From Mesorhizobium sp. (GTDB lineage Bacteria > Pseudomonadota > Alphaproteobacteria > Rhizobiales > Rhizobiaceae), in the NCBI GenBank assembly GCA_022833215.1, contig JAIPUZ010000076.1, positions 1 to 62,872 of the forward strand: a stretch of 62,872 nt of DNA, given 5' to 3'. Shown one piece after another: positions 46,224 through 56,411 of this stretch. Under the pieces are notes generated by a model, which worked only from the letters and a program-made list of their open reading frames with translations, did no database searches and was not told where the DNA came from. The translations under genes and the position numbers were made by a program. How positions within the stretch are numbered: position 1 is the stretch's first letter; every line of letters starts with the position of its first letter.

Positions 46224-47198
46224 ATGACCGCAAAGCACGCTCCCGTTCTCATTATCGGCTCCGGCCCTGCTGGCTATACCGCTGCCATATATGCGGCGCG
46301 CGCCATGCTGCAGCCGGTTCTGGTCGCGGGTCTGCAGCAGGGCGGGCAGCTTACCATCACCACAGAGGTCGAGAATTATCCGGGTTTTGCCGAACCCGTG
46401 CAGGGCCCGTGGCTCATGGAGCAGATGGCGAAGCAGGCCGAGCATGTCGGTGCGGAAATCGTCCATGACATTATCGTGGAAGTCGATCTCGATGCGCGTC
46501 CCTTCGTTGCGAAGGGAGATTCAGGCACGGTCTACACGGCTGATTCGCTCATCATCGCGACAGGTGCGCAGGCAAAATGGCTGGGCATCCCTTCCGAGCA
46601 GACCTTTATGGGCTTCGGTGTCTCCGCGTGCGCGACATGCGACGGTTTCTTCTACCGCGGCAAGGATGTGGCCGTCGTTGGCGGTGGCAATTCGGCGGTG
46701 GAGGAAGCGCTTTATCTTTCCAATCTGGCCCGTACGGTCACCGTCATCCACCGGCGCAACGATTTCCGCGCCGAGCGCATCTTGCGTGAGCGCCTGCTGG
46801 CCAAGGACAATATCAGGGTGATCTGGGATACGGTGGTGGACGAGATTACGGGTCGTCCGGGGCAGGCGCCGCTTCCGCCCTCCGTCGAGGGGCTCAGGCT
46901 TCGCAATGTGGTGACAGGTGAGGAGAGCCGGCTTCCGATCGACGGCGTCTTCGTCGCCATCGGCCATGCGCCGGCCGTGGAGCTGTTCACGGGCAAGCTG
47001 AAGCAAAAGCCGAACGGCTATCTGTGGACCGAGGCCGATTCCACGCGCACCAACATTCCCGGCGTATTCGCGGCCGGCGATGTAACCGACGATATTTACC
47101 GCCAGGCTGTGACTGCGGCCGGCATGGGATGCATGGCTGCGCTGGAAGCCGAGAAATATCTGGCAGGGGTACAAGCGCACCGGGACGCGGCGGAATAG
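46224..47198 (+). CDS. trxB: Thioredoxin reductase
   Basis: 324 residues, a FAD enzyme that reduces thioredoxin with NADPH. The FAD loop is 'LIIGSGPAGYTAAIYAARA', the redox CxxC is 'SACATCDGFFYRGKDVAVVG' and the second FAD motif 'GVFAAGDVTDDIYRQAV'. The NADPH loop 'GGGNSAVEEALYLSNLA' is intact. ATG 46224 gives the standard N-terminus. The lsrB gene follows in the same direction after 52 bases, as in Sinorhizobium. Confidence 0.96.
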   Translation: MTAKHAPVLIIGSGPAGYTAAIYAARAMLQPVLVAGLQQGGQLTITTEVENYPGFAEPVQGPWLMEQMAKQAEHVGAEIVHDIIVEVDLDARPFVAKGDSGTVYTADSLIIATGAQAKWLGIPSEQTFMGFGVSACATCDGFFYRGKDVAVVGGGNSAVEEALYLSNLARTVTVIHRRNDFRAERILRERLLAKDNIRVIWDTVVDEITGRPGQAPLPPSVEGLRLRNVVTGEESRLPIDGVFVAIGHAPAVELFTGKLKQKPNGYLWTEADSTRTNIPGVFAAGDVTDDIYRQAVTAAGMGCMAALEAEKYLAGVQAHRDAAE

Positions 47199-47250
47199 CC
47201 GCAAAAAATCCCAACTCTTCCTTCAGACGCCGAGCTACAAGAGGGGAAAC

Positions 47251-48147
47251 ATGGCGTTGGATTGGGACAAACTCAGGGTCTTTCATGCAGCTGCGCAGGC
47301 CGGCTCGTTCACCCATGCCGCCGAGACGCTGCATCTGTCGCAATCGGCCATCTCACGGCAGGTGAGCGCGCTGGAGCACGATGTCGGCGTGCCGCTGTTC
47401 CACCGCCATGCGCGTGGACTGGTTCTGACCGAGCAAGGGGAGATGTTGTTCCGCACGGCACATGACGTGCTGATGAAGCTCGAATCCATACGCTCGCGCC
47501 TGCTCGAGACCAAGGATCACCCCACCGGCGTGCTCCGCGTCACGACGACTGTGGGGCTCGGCACCGGCTGGCTCACCGACCGGACCAAGGAATTCCTCGA
47601 ACTCTACCCCGAGATCAACCTTCAGCTGGTGTTCACCAATGAGGAGCTGGACCTGACCATGAGGCAGGCGGATTGCGCGGTGCGTTTGCGCCAGCCGCAA
47701 CAACCGGATCTGATCCAGCGCAGGCTGTTCACCGTGCACCTGCACGTCTTCGCCTCGCAAGACTATATCGATCGCCACGGTGTGCCGAAATCGGCCGCTG
47801 ATCTCGATCGCCATCGCATCATCACTTTCGGTGAGCCAGTGCCGACTTATCTGGCGGGCTTGAATGCGCTGGAGACGGTGGGCAGGCCGGATGGCGAAAA
47901 GCGGCCCAGCGTGTTGCAGATCAACGACCTGATGTCGATCCGCAGGGCAGTCAAGCGTGGAGTGGGGATCGCTATGCTGCCGGACTACATGTCCGGCAAG
48001 GATTCCGGCCTTGTGCCGATCCTTGAAGAGCTGGAAGGACCTTCTTTCGATACGTTCTTCGTCTACCCCGAAGCGATGAAGAACCAGGCCAAGCTCAAGG
48101 CTTTTCGCGACTTCATGTTCGCCAAGGCGCGCAACTGGTCTTACTGA
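47251..48147 (+). CDS. lsrB: LysR-family regulator LsrB/VtlR
   Basis: 298 residues. The start 'MALDWDKLRVFHAAAQAGSF' and 'LSQSAISRQVSALEHDVGV' are those of the alphaproteobacterial LsrB (S. meliloti)/VtlR (Brucella, Agrobacterium) group; the C-terminus 'RDFMFAKARNWSY' also fits. LsrB affects symbiosis, LPS and redox balance; VtlR activates the AbcR small RNA and small-protein genes. Only one Cys (in 'ADCAVRLRQPQQ') is present, so any multi-cysteine redox switch seen in other species would be reduced here. GAGGGGAAAC precedes the ATG. Confidence 0.93.
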   Translation: MALDWDKLRVFHAAAQAGSFTHAAETLHLSQSAISRQVSALEHDVGVPLFHRHARGLVLTEQGEMLFRTAHDVLMKLESIRSRLLETKDHPTGVLRVTTTVGLGTGWLTDRTKEFLELYPEINLQLVFTNEELDLTMRQADCAVRLRQPQQPDLIQRRLFTVHLHVFASQDYIDRHGVPKSAADLDRHRIITFGEPVPTYLAGLNALETVGRPDGEKRPSVLQINDLMSIRRAVKRGVGIAMLPDYMSGKDSGLVPILEELEGPSFDTFFVYPEAMKNQAKLKAFRDFMFAKARNWSY

Positions 48148-48357
48148 TCTGCGTCGATTGCGGCTCCCCGCCTGCATTCTCCGTAGTGGCTTGTGCTGCT
48201 GCGTTGTTGCGCCTGTGAAAGCGGCAGAAACGTTCCGGCAGGGTGTTGAAAGCGGCGCTGTCGCAGCCATGCCATTCAGGCGGGCAATCTTCCCCGGTTT
48301 CTGCTCTGATTCTGGCCTTATTGCCTCTTAATGAGCATTGGACCACAGGTCGTGTGT

Positions 48358-48380
48358 TTTTGCATGAGTGCGTTGCAAAA
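48358..48380. promoter_or_regulatory. Palindromic upstream site of the AbcR-like RNA (possible LsrB/VtlR site)
   Basis: A perfect 7-bp dyad TTTTGCA-N9-TGCAAAA is centred near 48369, about 54 bases before the predicted small-RNA start. That is the usual place for a LysR-type activator, and the regulator gene lies next door. Binding is inferred. Confidence 0.5.
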
Positions 48381-48386
48381 TAGATG

Positions 48387-48415
48387 CTTGTTTGTTGGGC
48401 AGGCGTGGCCCATAT
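48387..48415 (+). promoter_or_regulatory. Predicted promoter of the AbcR-like RNA
   Basis: CTTGTT (48387-48392), a 17-base spacer, then CCATAT (48410-48415). This resembles the rhizobial housekeeping consensus CTTGAC-N17-CTATAT and predicts a start near 48423. Confidence 0.55.
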
Positions 48416-48422
48416 TCCAGTC

Positions 48423-48534
48423 ATCTCCTGAGCGCGTTCTCCTCCCATTAGCGCTCACGAGTGTTCCCCTCTGGAGGTTTAGCCTTTTTGGCACTTCCAT
48501 CAAACTCAGCCGGATCTTCTGATCCGGCTTTTTT
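48423..48534 (+). ncRNA. AbcR-type (alpha-r15) trans-acting small RNA
   Basis: About 112 bases from the predicted start to the terminator. It has hairpin 1 with a perfect stem TGAGCGC/GCGCTCA (48429-48435, 48451-48457) whose loop displays CTCCTCCC, a ribosome-site-like target motif. A C/T-rich single-stranded stretch (GTTCCCCTC) follows, then a small GCC-TTTTT-GGC hairpin and a 9-bp terminator AGCCGGATC/GATCCGGCT (48508-48529) with TTTTTT. Location directly after lsrB/vtlR is where abcR genes sit in related species. AbcR RNAs repress many ABC-transporter mRNAs with Hfq. No second tandem copy was seen. Confidence 0.68.
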
Positions 48535-48816
48535 GTTTGCGATTATCTTCCGCCAAGTGCTGTCGCCGAACCAGTCGTTCCCGTTGAGGGCCGGCTGTTT
48601 GAACATTACGCAATTGCCGGTCCTTCTATTCTTCGCAGTGGCGGATTTCCGGGTTTGTGCCTTCAACAGGTGCGGCTGCCAGGTCGGGAAGGCATCTCCT
48701 TCATCATCCGGAAACGAACGGGATCCCGGGAAACGGCAGCTACACAGACGAATGCCGTTTCGTTGCCTGCTTCCCGGACGATCCAAACTGGCTGCAGGAT
48801 GCTCCGGAGACGGTGC

Positions 48817-48852
48817 GTAACGGTCATGTAACCCCTGTAACGTGACCGTAAG
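48817..48852. promoter_or_regulatory. Phased GTAAC direct repeats
   Basis: GTAAC at 48817, 48828 and 48837 and GTAAG at 48848, spaced 11, 9 and 11 bases, so on nearly the same face of the helix. An ACGGTCA/TGACCGT dyad overlaps them. A CGTGAC-N18-CTACAC promoter-like pair (48841-48846, 48865-48870) follows. Such repeats suit a dimeric response regulator; I recall GTAAC-type repeats for rhizobial ChvI but cannot verify it here. Confidence 0.5.
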
Positions 48853-48876
48853 AACGAATCTTCTCTACACAAAACG

Positions 48877-49057
48877 AAGGACGCGGCGGGCTTTCCGGGG
48901 ATGGGGGCATCTTCCGGAAGGCCGGGTCTCAGGCAACAGCCGCGTCCGTCTCGATTTCTGCCGATGCTTATCGGCATACCATGCGGCGGACCTGCCGTTT
49001 CCTCCCCCGGGGACGGTCCGCAACAAACGGCGGCAGCTCAGTCTGCCGCCGTTTGTT
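48877..49057 (+). ncRNA. Candidate structured transcript of unknown type
   Basis: No protein frame fits, but the stretch from the promoter-like boxes to the 15-bp terminator stem has several self-complementary pieces: CTTCCGGAAG (48911-48920), CCGAT-GCTT-ATCGG (48961-48974), and CGGACC/GGTCCG (48987-49020) enclosing a CCTCCCCC-containing loop. A plus-strand terminator without a plus-strand gene suggests a small RNA. This is an inference from structure alone. Confidence 0.35.
49022..49057. terminator. Bidirectional terminator-like hairpin
   Basis: A perfect 15-bp stem AACAAACGGCGGCAG / CTGCCGCCGTTTGTT with a 6-base loop. The GC core is followed on each strand by TTTGTT, so it can stop the EF-G-like gene (minus strand, 27 bases after its stop) and a plus-strand transcript. 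Confidence 0.75.
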
Positions 49058-49083
49058 CAAAGGCAAAAAAAGCCGGCAGATAC

Positions 49084-51138
49084 TCAGGCGGCCTTGCCTG
49101 CCGCGTTCAAGACATCGTCCGCCAATCGCCCTGTCAGCTCGGCCATATGGCTGAAGCCGCTCACATAGCTGGCGACACCGGCCGTCGCCGAGCGAAGTTC
49201 TATGATCAGGTCACCCATTTCGGCCTGGGGCATGGTTGCTTCCACCACGTCCCAGCCGGGCCAGCCTTCCCGGGCATCGTAACCCAGTATCTGCCCGCGC
49301 CGTTGCGGGATGATTGCGATAATGCGTGCTGTCGCATCCGATGGAGTGAAGATTTCAACCTTCATGATCGGCTCCAGCAACACGGGCGAACAGGCGGCCA
49401 TGCCTTCCTTCATCGCCAGACGCGCGGCCATCTGGAATGCCATGTCCGATGAATCGACGGCGTGATAGGAACCGTCGCTGAGGTTGACCGCGATGTCGAC
49501 GACGGGAAAACCCAGAGGACCGCACTTCAGATAATCGCGAATGCCGGTCTCGACCGAGGGGATATATTGCTTCGGGACCACGCCGCCGGTGATCGTGTTC
49601 GTGAACTCGAAACCGGACCCCCGCGGCAATGGTCTGATCTCGATCAGCACATCGCCGAATTGTCCATGTCCGCCCGACTGCTTCTTGTGGCGGCCGCGCT
49701 GCTGCGCTCCCTTGCGAATGGTTTCCCTGTAGGGAACTGCCGGGGCGTGACCCTCGACTGCGATCTGGTTGCGGCCTTCCAGCCTTTTGTGCACCACCCG
49801 CAAATGCATTTCGCCATGGCCGGAGAGCACGGTTTCGGCCGAGTCCTGATTGTGAGAAAGGCTGAGCGAGGGATCTTCTTCGGCCAGGCGCTGTACGGCG
49901 GCGGAAAGCTTCACGTCGTCCTTGCGTTCCTTTGGCCGCAACGCGAAGGCATAGACGGGCGTTGGAGGGATCAGCTCGATCAGGGATGCCCTGCCGCCTT
50001 TGGCGGAGGTCAGAGTCTGGCCTGTCCGGGCATGCTCGAGCTTGCCCAGCGCTACCGTATCGCCGGCGACTGCTTCACTCAGTCTGGACTGATCCTTGCC
50101 GAACATACGATAAAGGCCCGACACCTTGTCGATAGCCCCGCCAGGGAGATAAAGTTCGGCGCCATCCGTCAGCCGGCCAGAAAGCACGCGCGAGACGGAA
50201 AGCTTGCCGCCATGGGATGTGTAGGCGGTCTTCATCACCTGAACCAGCGTTGCGCCTTCGCTCTCGTCAACCCCGAGGCGCCGCCGCGTTGCCTCGACAT
50301 CGGGCGCGTCGTGGCGGATCGCCTTCAGCAGCCGCAGCACACCGTTGCCTTTCTCGGCCGTTCCAATCAGCACCGGTGTCACCTTGCCGTCGCGCAGGTC
50401 GGCGGCGAGATCGTCGAATACAGAGTCGCGAGGTGGCTCGATCTCTTCGAGCAGCTGCTCCATCAACTCGTCATTGTGATCGGCGAGGGTTTCCAGCATG
50501 GAAAAACGCGCCTCGATTTCGCGCGCCTTCTCGTCGCCGGGAATTTCGGCCACTTCGCTTTCGGCATATTCGCGATAGATGTAGGCGCGTTCCAGGGCCA
50601 GGTCGATCGAGCCGATGACGACGCCGTCCTTGCGCAAGGGAATCTGGCGCAGCAGCAATGGCACAGAGCTTGCCGGCTGTAACGTCTTCAGCATCTCGCG
50701 CACGCCGGAATTGGCTTTCTCGACCTTGTTGAGAAACAGGATACGGGGCACGCCGAGTTCATCCAGCCGTCGCATGATGAGCTGGAGCGCCGGTATCTTC
50801 TTCTCGTCAGGCTCGGCAACCACCACCGCAACATCGCAGGCGGCCAGTACCGGCTCGGCTTCGAAGGCGAACTCGATCGAGCCGGGACAGTCGACGAATG
50901 TCAGCCTGTCGCCCATGAAGTCGACGGTGGCGAAGGTTGCCTCCACGCTCATGGCATGTTCGCGCGCTTCGGGGGAATGGTCGGAAACGGTATTGCCCGA
51001 CGCGACAGGATTCTGGCGGGCAATAGCGCCGGTGCGGGCGAGAATGGCTTCGAGAAGTGTCGTCTTGCCGCTTGAGAAGGGACCGACGATGGCAATGCAT
51101 TTCGGTCCCGTGCGTCTTCCTCCGGCGCGATTACCCAT
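49084..51138 (-). CDS. Divergent EF-G-like translational GTPase
   Basis: 684 residues with all EF-G domains recognisable: G domain, domain II, and 'SHNQDSAETVLSGHGEMHLR' of domain III, then domain IV 'QSGGHGQFGDVLIEIRPLPR'. The GTPase motifs are unusual: G1 'GPFSSGKTTL' instead of AHxDAGKTT, G3 'DCPGS' with Ser in place of the catalytic His of DTPGH, and G4 'NKVE' instead of NKxD. So it is not the housekeeping FusA but a second EF-G family member, of unknown role. ATG 51138 has GGAGGT upstream. Homologues occur across rhizobia. Confidence 0.9.
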   Translation of the reverse strand: MGNRAGGRRTGPKCIAIVGPFSSGKTTLLEAILARTGAIARQNPVASGNTVSDHSPEAREHAMSVEATFATVDFMGDRLTFVDCPGSIEFAFEAEPVLAACDVAVVVAEPDEKKIPALQLIMRRLDELGVPRILFLNKVEKANSGVREMLKTLQPASSVPLLLRQIPLRKDGVVIGSIDLALERAYIYREYAESEVAEIPGDEKAREIEARFSMLETLADHNDELMEQLLEEIEPPRDSVFDDLAADLRDGKVTPVLIGTAEKGNGVLRLLKAIRHDAPDVEATRRRLGVDESEGATLVQVMKTAYTSHGGKLSVSRVLSGRLTDGAELYLPGGAIDKVSGLYRMFGKDQSRLSEAVAGDTVALGKLEHARTGQTLTSAKGGRASLIELIPPTPVYAFALRPKERKDDVKLSAAVQRLAEEDPSLSLSHNQDSAETVLSGHGEMHLRVVHKRLEGRNQIAVEGHAPAVPYRETIRKGAQQRGRHKKQSGGHGQFGDVLIEIRPLPRGSGFEFTNTITGGVVPKQYIPSVETGIRDYLKCGPLGFPVVDIAVNLSDGSYHAVDSSDMAFQMAARLAMKEGMAACSPVLLEPIMKVEIFTPSDATARIIAIIPQRRGQILGYDAREGWPGWDVVEATMPQAEMGDLIIELRSATAGVASYVSGFSHMAELTGRLADDVLNAAGKAA

Positions 51139-51287
51139 GGCTGACCTCCGCTCAGGCATTTTTCAGGGGAGCGGCGGCCGGCCTGACGGCCGTCGCACAT
51201 GGCGGACAATGCTGCACTGCCTGCCGTAAGGGTATGGTCACATGGCTTTCGCAGCAGGGCAAGGGGAATAGGTGGGGCATGCATGCC

Positions 51288-51321
51288 GGAAAAAGCAGAA
51301 AACCCGGCGCGAGGCCGGGCT
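51288..51321 (-). terminator. Terminator after the aminotransferase
   Basis: On the minus strand GCCCGGC-CTCGC-GCCGGGT is followed by TTTCTGCTTTTTC, about 30 bases after the stop. Confidence 0.75.
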
Positions 51322-51351
51322 TTCGGGAGTCTTTTGAATCGCTTGCGCCGG

Positions 51352-53644
<2,293 letters not shown>

Positions 53645-53648
<4 letters not shown>

Positions 53649-54487
53649 CGACGGGCAGCAACAGGCGCCGTCTCGTGACGGACGCCATATTCGCCGACGA
53701 GATCGGCGTCGAATATGCGATCCATGACGATTTCCGTCTCCGCAGCGCCTACCAGCCGATTTTCGCGCCTCGTGGCGATCTGCTGCGCATGGTGGGCATG
53801 GAGGCGTCCGTCGAAGCGCACCGGCAGGGCGGAACCGTCTATCCGGGCGTATTTCTCGATACGATCGGAGCTCACGAGCGCGGCTATATCGATGCACTGT
53901 GCCGGGCGCTCCATATTCGCAACTTCCGCAATCTCGGCCTCGAGAATGTCAGGCTTTTCTTCGGGTTCGAAAGCGATATCGATACGGAAGACGGCACGAT
54001 CGCCGAACTGAGGCAGATGTCGGGCCGGCTGGAGGAACTGGGCCTGCATCCGGGCATGCTCATGTGCCAGATGGATGTGCGGTACGGCGCCGACGCGGAT
54101 CTGCCCGGCGAGGTGGCGCGTGAAATGCGCGCGACGGGGCTGGGGGTGGTCCTTGCCGGGTTCGGCGTTGCGGAAGGCGGCGAGGCGCTGCTCAATCTCG
54201 TCAGGCCCGATGTGGTGCGCATCGACGGGCCCCTGTTTGCGCTGCTGTGTTCCTATCCGGCCGCGGGACGCCTGTTCGGCAGGCTGGTTGCGATGCTGAA
54301 GACCGGCGGCACCCAGGTTCTGGTGGAAGGCATCGCGACGCCACGCCAGTTGCAGGTCGCGCTGGATGCGGGCGTGGATCTTTTGCAGGGCGCCCTGTTG
54401 TCGAAACCGCTTCCCGCCGGCGCGTTCTTCGACCGGGGACCGCTGGTGACGGGACAGCTTCTGTCCCGTACCGGATCGGGAAACTGA
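53645..54487 (+). CDS. EAL-domain protein, degenerate
   Basis: 280 residues, an EAL fold without the catalytic set: EAL is 'GMEASVEAH', the Asn segment is 'FFGFESDI', the DD pair is lost in 'VLAGFGVAEG' and Lys is Arg in 'VVRIDGPL'; the late Glu ('LVEGIAT') and Gln ('LLQGALL') remain. So it probably binds c-di-GMP weakly or acts as a protein partner. Its ATG overlaps the stop of the first EAL gene by ATGA. Translational coupling suggests a heteromeric pair. Confidence 0.85.
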
Positions 54488-54642
54488 TGCGGTTCGCAAG
54501 CCGGGACCCGTACCGCAGCATCTGAAGTTCACTCCCCCTTCCATCGTTGCGCAATGAACTGCCGGTCCATCGCATCGGGGGGAGTATATGCGAGCCGGGC
54601 AGGGCGGGGAAAAATCAGCGACGCCTTGCCCGCAGGCACGAA

Positions 54643-54668
54643 AAAAGGCGGGACAAAGCCCGCCTTTT
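54643..54668. terminator. Bidirectional terminator after the EAL pair
   Basis: A perfect 10-bp stem AAAAGGCGGG / CCCGCCTTTT with a 6-base loop, preceded by A-run and followed by T-run. Confidence 0.8.
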
Positions 54669-54732
54669 CATAGCCGATCCGACCGGGTCGATCTGACCGT
54701 TCATAGTCGATCTGACCGGGTCGATCTGGTCA
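54667..54732. repeat. 33-bp tandem repeat, two copies
   Basis: Unit 1 (54667-54699) and unit 2 (54700-54732) share a 33-base period with about five differences. Each contains CGACC/GATCTGACC-type subrepeats (GACCGGGTCGATCTG). It begins inside the terminator tail. Non-coding; looks like a recent duplication. Confidence 0.65.
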
Positions 54733-54890
54733 GGGGCCTGACAGGGAGCTTTCTGGCCGGGCCGGCAGGCAATCTGCTGCTTCGGCTGATCGGTTTCTTC
54801 AAGCTCCGGCGCGCTTCTCCCGCGACCGCCAGTACATCCGTGGCTTGCCGCGCGATCCGGGTCAGAAACCCGGCGCGCGCCCGCGCAGGA
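54733..54890. other. Spacer between tandem repeat and third cold-shock gene
   Basis: Together with 54488-54732 this is a 403-base gene-free stretch. Apart from the terminator and the tandem repeat I see no gene or clear regulatory signal; it is the 3' region of the minus-strand cold-shock gene. Confidence 0.45.
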
Positions 54891-55100
54891 TCAGGCCGCC
54901 TGAAGAGATCCAGCGGACGACTTGCCGGTGCGGCGGTCCTGCTCGATCTCAAAGCTTACCTTCTGTCCGTCGGCGAGCTCGGTAAGACCGGCGCGCTGCA
55001 CGGCAGAGATGTGGACGAAAACATCCGGGCCACCATTGTCAGGCTGGATGAAACCGTAGCCCTTGGTAGCGTTGAACCACTTGACGGTTCCAGTTGCCAT
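54891..55100 (-). CDS. Cold-shock domain protein (copy 3)
   Basis: 69 residues, a CspA-type cold-shock domain: RNP-1 'KGYGFIQPD' and RNP-2 'VFVHISAV'. It differs from the tandem pair at 26 kb (starts [14 protein letters not shown]; tail '[15 protein letters not shown]'), and its leader lacks the hairpin shared by those two. So it is a separate paralogue, likely differently regulated. Confidence 0.95.
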   Translation of the reverse strand: MATGTVKWFNATKGYGFIQPDNGGPDVFVHISAVQRAGLTELADGQKVSFEIEQDRRTGKSSAGSLQAA

Positions 55101-55358
55101 TTGCGTATTCCTTCAGGTTCGCTGCTTTGGTCTGTGACCGGAAAGCCATCCGGCCGGTGGTATCGAAATTTTGGAGATAGACGGCAGCAAGCTCTTAGGA
55201 ACGCGCGGCCCGGATCGATCGGCCGAAAATATCAACGGAACGCATATAGCGATTGCTTGCGACCAAAACAAGGGGCTGCGATAAACGGGATTCTGCCATC
55301 CTGCGGAACAAGATCCGCCGGGATTGCGTTTCACAAGCCTCTCGAGGCGGAGGATGCC

Positions 55359-55706
55359 ATGAAAATCTTTCCTCTCTGCAAGATCGCTTTCGTCGGTCTG
55401 GGATTGTGCCTGTTCGCGGCGCAGGCGCAGGCAATTTCCCGCTACGACCCGACGCGCATGAGCTGCGACGGCGTGCAGGCCCGCGTGGCGCGCGAGGGGG
55501 CGGTGATCCTGCGCTACAGCTCGGCGCGCAATCCGAACCTGCCGATCTACGACCGCTATGTCAGCGACAGCCGCTTCTGCCCGGCCGGACAGGTGCGCGC
55601 ACGCGCCTATGTGCCGAGCGCGGATGCGCGTTCGTGCCCGGTCTACAAGTGCAAGCAGCCGGAGTTCGAGCGGCGCGGCCGTATCTGGCGCTTCGGCCGG
55701 CACTGA
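55359..55706 (+). CDS. Small secreted protein, unknown function
   Basis: 115 residues. A signal peptide (MKIFPLCKIAFVGLGLCLFA..AQA) leads to an 85-residue mature domain with four cysteines ('MSCDGVQARV', 'SRFCPAGQVR', 'SCPVYKCKQP'), basic overall. I do not know the function; proteins with this 'DGVQ....GAVILRY' pattern occur in rhizobia. ATG 55359 has GCGGAGGA upstream. It converges on ogt with a 3-base gap. Confidence 0.8.
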   Translation: MKIFPLCKIAFVGLGLCLFAAQAQAISRYDPTRMSCDGVQARVAREGAVILRYSSARNPNLPIYDRYVSDSRFCPAGQVRARAYVPSADARSCPVYKCKQPEFERRGRIWRFGRH

Positions 55707-55709
55707 CAT

Positions 55710-56297
55710 TCAGAACCCGAACGAGGTCTGGGCAGGCGGCGGCGGGCCGACACGGACGCCTTCAAGTTCGAGCATCTTTTCCTTGGTCGCAGCGCCTCCG
55801 GGCGCGGAAAAGCCGCCGATCCTGCCGCCCGCCGCAACGATGCGGTGGCAGGGCACCACCAGCGGAACCGGGTTGGCGCCGAGCGCCGCGCCGGTTTCGC
55901 GCGCCATGCCCTCATGCCCGGCGCGCCGGGCGAGTTCCCCGTAGGTGACGACTTCGCCGAAACCCAGGCGGCGCGCGGCCGCGTAGATGTCGAGGCGGAA
56001 CGCATCCACGCCGGCAAGATCGACCGGAACCCCGGAAAAATCGACGTTGTTCCCGGCGAAATAGGCTTCGATGCGGGACACCAGCTTCGCCACCCGGCCT
56101 GCCGGCTGTTCCACCAGCGGACCGTGGCCCGCCAGACGCCGTTCGACGCGTGCGCGGCTTTTTTCCGGAAGACACAGGCGCGTGATGCCCGCCGCACCCC
56201 AGGCGAAGCCGCAAAACCCAAGGTTCGTAAGGAAGACCGCGTGCCCGGCGGCTGCCATTCCGGCGGGGTCTTCGGCGGGATTGTTACACATTGTCAT
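55710..56297 (-). CDS. ogt: Methylated-DNA--protein-cysteine methyltransferase
   Basis: 195 residues. The acceptor motif is intact: 'VPLVVPCHRIVAAGGRIGGF', with the HTH-like DNA-binding segment 'RLGFGEVVTYGELARRAG' and the Asn hinge 'GAALGANPVP'. The protein takes O6-alkyl groups from guanine onto Cys in a suicide reaction. There is no AdaA domain, so it is the Ogt form. ATG 56297 or 56291. Confidence 0.94.
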   Translation of the reverse strand: MTMCNNPAEDPAGMAAAGHAVFLTNLGFCGFAWGAAGITRLCLPEKSRARVERRLAGHGPLVEQPAGRVAKLVSRIEAYFAGNNVDFSGVPVDLAGVDAFRLDIYAAARRLGFGEVVTYGELARRAGHEGMARETGAALGANPVPLVVPCHRIVAAGGRIGGFSAPGGAATKEKMLELEGVRVGPPPPAQTSFGF

Positions 56298-56411
56298 ATT
56301 ATCTCATTCGACGGGCCGTGCCACCACCCGAAAACCATACACCCGCAGGTTGCCCGGTGGAATCGGCTGGTGTAAGGAGCGATCAACCGAACAACGGACT
56401 TCGAACCGCTC

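Noticed and set aside
48901-49452. Plus-strand frame over the terminator and the EF-G gene end
   Set aside because: It runs through a strong terminator and is antisense to the GTPase gene.
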